Assembly: GCA_050301235.1 (NCBI GenBank)
Contig: JBNKZD010000106.1
Coordinates: 1-64,000 of the forward strand
Source: JAFGIN01 sp050301235
Lineage (GTDB): Bacteria > Fibrobacterota > Chitinivibrionia > Chitinivibrionales > Chitinispirillaceae
DNA length: 64,000 nt
Direction of reading: 5' to 3'
In this document: one piece after another, positions 62,101-64,000 of the stretch
How the letters are laid out: each line of letters opens with the position of its first letter
Numbering within the stretch: position 1 is the stretch's first letter
The notes under the pieces: generated by a model
Database searches by the model: none
The model's input: only the letters and a program-made list of their open reading frames with translations
What the model was told of the DNA's origin: nothing
Position numbers and translations under genes: made by a program

Positions 62101-62961
62101 CATGTTTTCAGGATTCGGTGTGTCTTTCAGGACTTCGACAAAATCAACATGGTGCTCAAGCAGTTTTTTCCACCGGTCTTCATTGATGATCTCATTTGCA
62201 TCAACAATGATCTCCCCTGTTTCCTCATTGAAAACAGTACGGGCATTAACCGAACCGATGATTTTTTCTTTATTTTCTTTAGTAAACTTTAATCTGACGG
62301 TGTCGTGAAAGAGAGAAAGAATCATCTCATCACTTGAAAAGCCCAATGCCCTCAGAAGGATCGTGGCTGGCATTTTCTTACGTCTATCAATATTGACTGT
62401 CAGAACATCATCGACATCCAGCAGGACTTCAACCCATGAGCCTCTCTGCGGAATAACCCGGGCAGTGAGAAGCTTCTTACCATTGGGGTGAGCAACTTCG
62501 TCAAAAGTAATACCTGGTGATCGATGTAACTGGCTGACAATAACACGTTCAGCACCATTGATCACAAAGGTACCGCGTTCAGTCATCAGCGGTATTTCTC
62601 CGATATAGACTTCATTGGAAATTTTTTCAACAAACTTTTTAGTCTCGCCATCCTGTTCGAAAACAAGAAGCGACATATCGACCTTCAGCGGAGCCGCATA
62701 GGTCATCCCTCTCTCTTTGCATTCCCTGAGTGTATATTTTGGTATTCCAAGTTTGTACCCGTCATACTCAAGAGAATAATACCCTTTGACATCATTGACA
62801 GGAAACAAGCTTAAAAACGACCCATGAAGGCCCTGTTTTTTTCTTAGACGCGGAGGAGTATCCGGCTGTAGAAAAGCTTCATACGACCTTGTCTGTATCT
62901 CAAGAAGATTCGGCAGATCAGCCACACGCTTAATGCGGGAATAGCTTTTTCTTTCTTTCAT
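59185..62961 (-). CDS. rpoB: RNA polymerase beta subunit
   Basis: A 1258-residue subunit. The frame extends to 62988, but the start at 62961 ([20 protein letters not shown]) has GAGGGG upstream and fits the family. The rifampicin pocket ([20 protein letters not shown] and [20 protein letters not shown]) carries the usual sensitive-type residues. The C-terminal domain with [20 protein letters not shown] then [20 protein letters not shown] is complete. It lies 158 bases after rplL, in which a hairpin was noted. Confidence 0.98.
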   Translation of the reverse strand: [1258 protein letters not shown]

Positions 62962-63023
62962 TCGCACATCCCCTCGATGCTGTACCATTAATGTTATTCA
63001 GAAAAAAGTAAATAAATGGCACA

Positions 63024-63049
63024 GAACACCCTGCTTTTTTAAGGTGTTC
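63024..63049. promoter_or_regulatory. Hairpin in the rplL-rpoB spacer
   Basis: GAACACC (63024-63030) and GGTGTTC (63043-63049) form a 7-bp stem with a 12-base loop, between rplL and rpoB on the minus strand. In other bacteria this spacer holds an attenuator or RNase III site that lowers rpoB expression relative to L7/L12. No U-run follows, so processing or partial attenuation is only inferred. Confidence 0.35.
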
Positions 63050-63119
63050 CATGTCATATTTATATGTAGTTGTAGAAATTTTTTTTTGCGCGATGATTAG
63101 CACGCCCTTGGTAAAGATA

Positions 63120-63506
63120 TTACTTAATTTCGACGGCTGCGCCCTGCTCTTCAAGCTTTTTCTTGAGTTCATCTGCATCTGCCTTAGCAATACCTTCTTT
63201 GACTGGTTTTGGTGCACCTTCAACCAGATCTTTTGCTTCTTTAAGTCCAAGGCCAGTTACTTCACGAACGACTTTGATAACCTGTATTTTCTTAGCGCCA
63301 GCCTCCTTAAGAATTACATCAAATTCAGTTTTTTCTTCAGCAGGTGCGGCAGCTGCAGCTCCAGCAGCAGGCATGGCAGCGACAGCAACTGGCGCAGCAG
63401 CCTTAACATCAAATTTTGTTTCAATTGCTTTGATAAGATCAGAAAGCTCAAGTACAGTCATTCCGCCGATCAAATCAACAATTTCGTCTTTAGTCATGGT
63501 AGCCAC
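63120..63506 (-). CDS. rplL: Ribosomal protein L7/L12
   Basis: A 128-residue stalk protein that recruits translation factors. It has the N-terminal dimerisation helices (KDEIVDLIGGMTVLELSDLI), a flexible Ala-rich hinge (AAAPVAVAAMPAAGAAAAAP) and the C-terminal factor-binding domain EKTEFDVILKEAGAKKIQVI through GLGLKEAKDLVEGAPKPVKE. Complete; 48 bases after rplJ. Confidence 0.98.
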   Translation of the reverse strand: MATMTKDEIVDLIGGMTVLELSDLIKAIETKFDVKAAAPVAVAAMPAAGAAAAAPAEEKTEFDVILKEAGAKKIQVIKVVREVTGLGLKEAKDLVEGAPKPVKEGIAKADADELKKKLEEQGAAVEIK

Positions 63507-63554
63507 AGTAAACCTCCGTTATAAATTGAATATTATTTAGTTTCAAAAAAATTG

Positions 63555-64000
63555 TTATTGTTGATCACTCTTTTTATCTTTTAATGCTTCAAGAGTACCA
63601 ACAAATCCAGATAGAATTCCATTGAGAACACCTGCAAATTTTCCAATTGGAGCCTGGAGTACACCCAGCAACTGTGCAAGGAGCACTTCACGAGATGGAA
63701 GATCAGCAAGTTTTGTAACATCCTGTGCGTTAAAAACCGTTCCATCAACTATCGCGATTTTAACTGGTAAAAGATCCCTGTTTTCTTTCTGGAAATCACG
63801 GATCAGTTTAGCAGGAACACTTACATCATTTTTTGTAATTGCAACTGCTGTCGGTCCTTTAAAATGGGATGATAATGCAGATTTCCCAACACGGTTAGCA
63901 GCTTCACGTGCAAGAGTATTTTTTACAACGATAAATTGTATTCCCTCTTTGCGAAGATTAGCACGCAATTTTGTAACTTTTTCAACAGTAATTTTGTTAT
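63555..64000 (-). CDS. rplJ: Ribosomal protein L10, 5' end outside window
   Basis: The stalk-base protein that carries L7/L12. The frame is open to the right edge: upstream of the TTG at 63968 it continues as NKITVEKVTKLRANLRKEGI, matching the L10 N-terminus (LTV..MT.LR..LR), so that TTG is not the start and about 30 residues lie outside. FIVVKNTLAREAANRVG and KGPTAVAITKND are typical; the C-terminal helix region that holds L7/L12 (LAQLLGVLQAPIGKFAGVLN) is present. L10 often represses its own operon. Confidence 0.95.
   Translation of the reverse strand, partial: NKITVEKVTKLRANLRKEGIQFIVVKNTLAREAANRVGKSALSSHFKGPTAVAITKNDVSVPAKLIRDFQKENRDLLPVKIAIVDGTVFNAQDVTKLADLPSREVLLAQLLGVLQAPIGKFAGVLNGILSGFVGTLEALKDKKSDQQ

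Noticed and set aside
63120..63540. Plus-strand ORFs of about 125-157 codons opposite rplL
   Set aside because: They are antisense shadows of the highly biased rplL coding sequence and have no ribosome site or recognisable protein features.
1..64000. CRISPR arrays, rRNA genes or prophage
   Set aside because: No regularly spaced repeats, no conserved rRNA segments and no phage structural genes were seen on either strand.

Overview
The window comes from a diderm bacterium: it has lpxK for lipid A, several lipoproteins and signal peptides, and exported proteins with FlgD-like C-terminal modules of the kind used by type IX secretion. A large PorU-like C25 protease, an esterase carrying an internal FlgD-like module, SH3/DUF4388 proteins and a moderately A+T-rich base composition fit the Fibrobacterota (Chitinispirillum/Chitinivibrio side) best. 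That placement is inference from gene content, not a phylogeny. No rRNA, CRISPR array or prophage was seen.

Layout. 1-1.1 kb: a decayed patch where a broken transketolase (minus strand) abuts a fragment resembling a PQQ-type sugar dehydrogenase (plus strand). 1.2-7.5 kb: single genes (nitroreductase, VOC protein, exported esterase), an overlapping leader/membrane protein/Qnr-like pentapeptide operon, a secreted protein and an FMN reductase. 7.7-20.6 kb: a co-directional run on the plus strand, rpmE, a DUF1385 gene, prfA, prmC, lpxK, two SH3-domain membrane proteins, ruvX, a lipoprotein, a giant C25/PorU-like protease and rsmI. 20.6-28.3 kb: signalling genes (hybrid histidine kinase, chemoreceptor, STAS protein) and a BatA-like/DUF58 pair. 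28.3-31.3 kb: hflX, a SEC-C-tagged map, tRNA-Asn with its own promoter and terminator, and a remnant REP-type (Y1) transposase split by a 164-bp MITE-like element with perfect 17-bp inverted ends and a TTATT target duplication. 31.3-36.7 kb: an exported protein of unknown function, a HELTH zinc-protease lipoprotein, a gap with a REP-like palindrome, and an ECF sigma/FecR-type anti-sigma operon. 36.8-37.8 kb: class II fructose-bisphosphate aldolase.

37.9-64 kb, all on the minus strand, is the translation/transcription superoperon: rplJ-rplL-rpoB-rpoC, then rpsL-rpsG-fusA, then S10 (rpsJ to rpmC/rpsQ), spc (rplN to secY-infA-rpmJ) and alpha (rpsM-rpsK-rpsD-rpoA-rplQ). The beta, str, S10, spc and alpha groups are continuous. 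tuf is missing from its usual place after fusA, and adk and map are missing from the secY-infA interval. Zinc-binding forms of L31, L36, S14 and S4 are all present.

The sequence features most worth following are the MITE-like element with a reconstructable empty site, the twice-deleted transketolase joined to a second broken gene, the leader-coupled membrane/pentapeptide operon, and the one-protein SH3-transmembrane-receiver-DUF4388 design next to ruvX.
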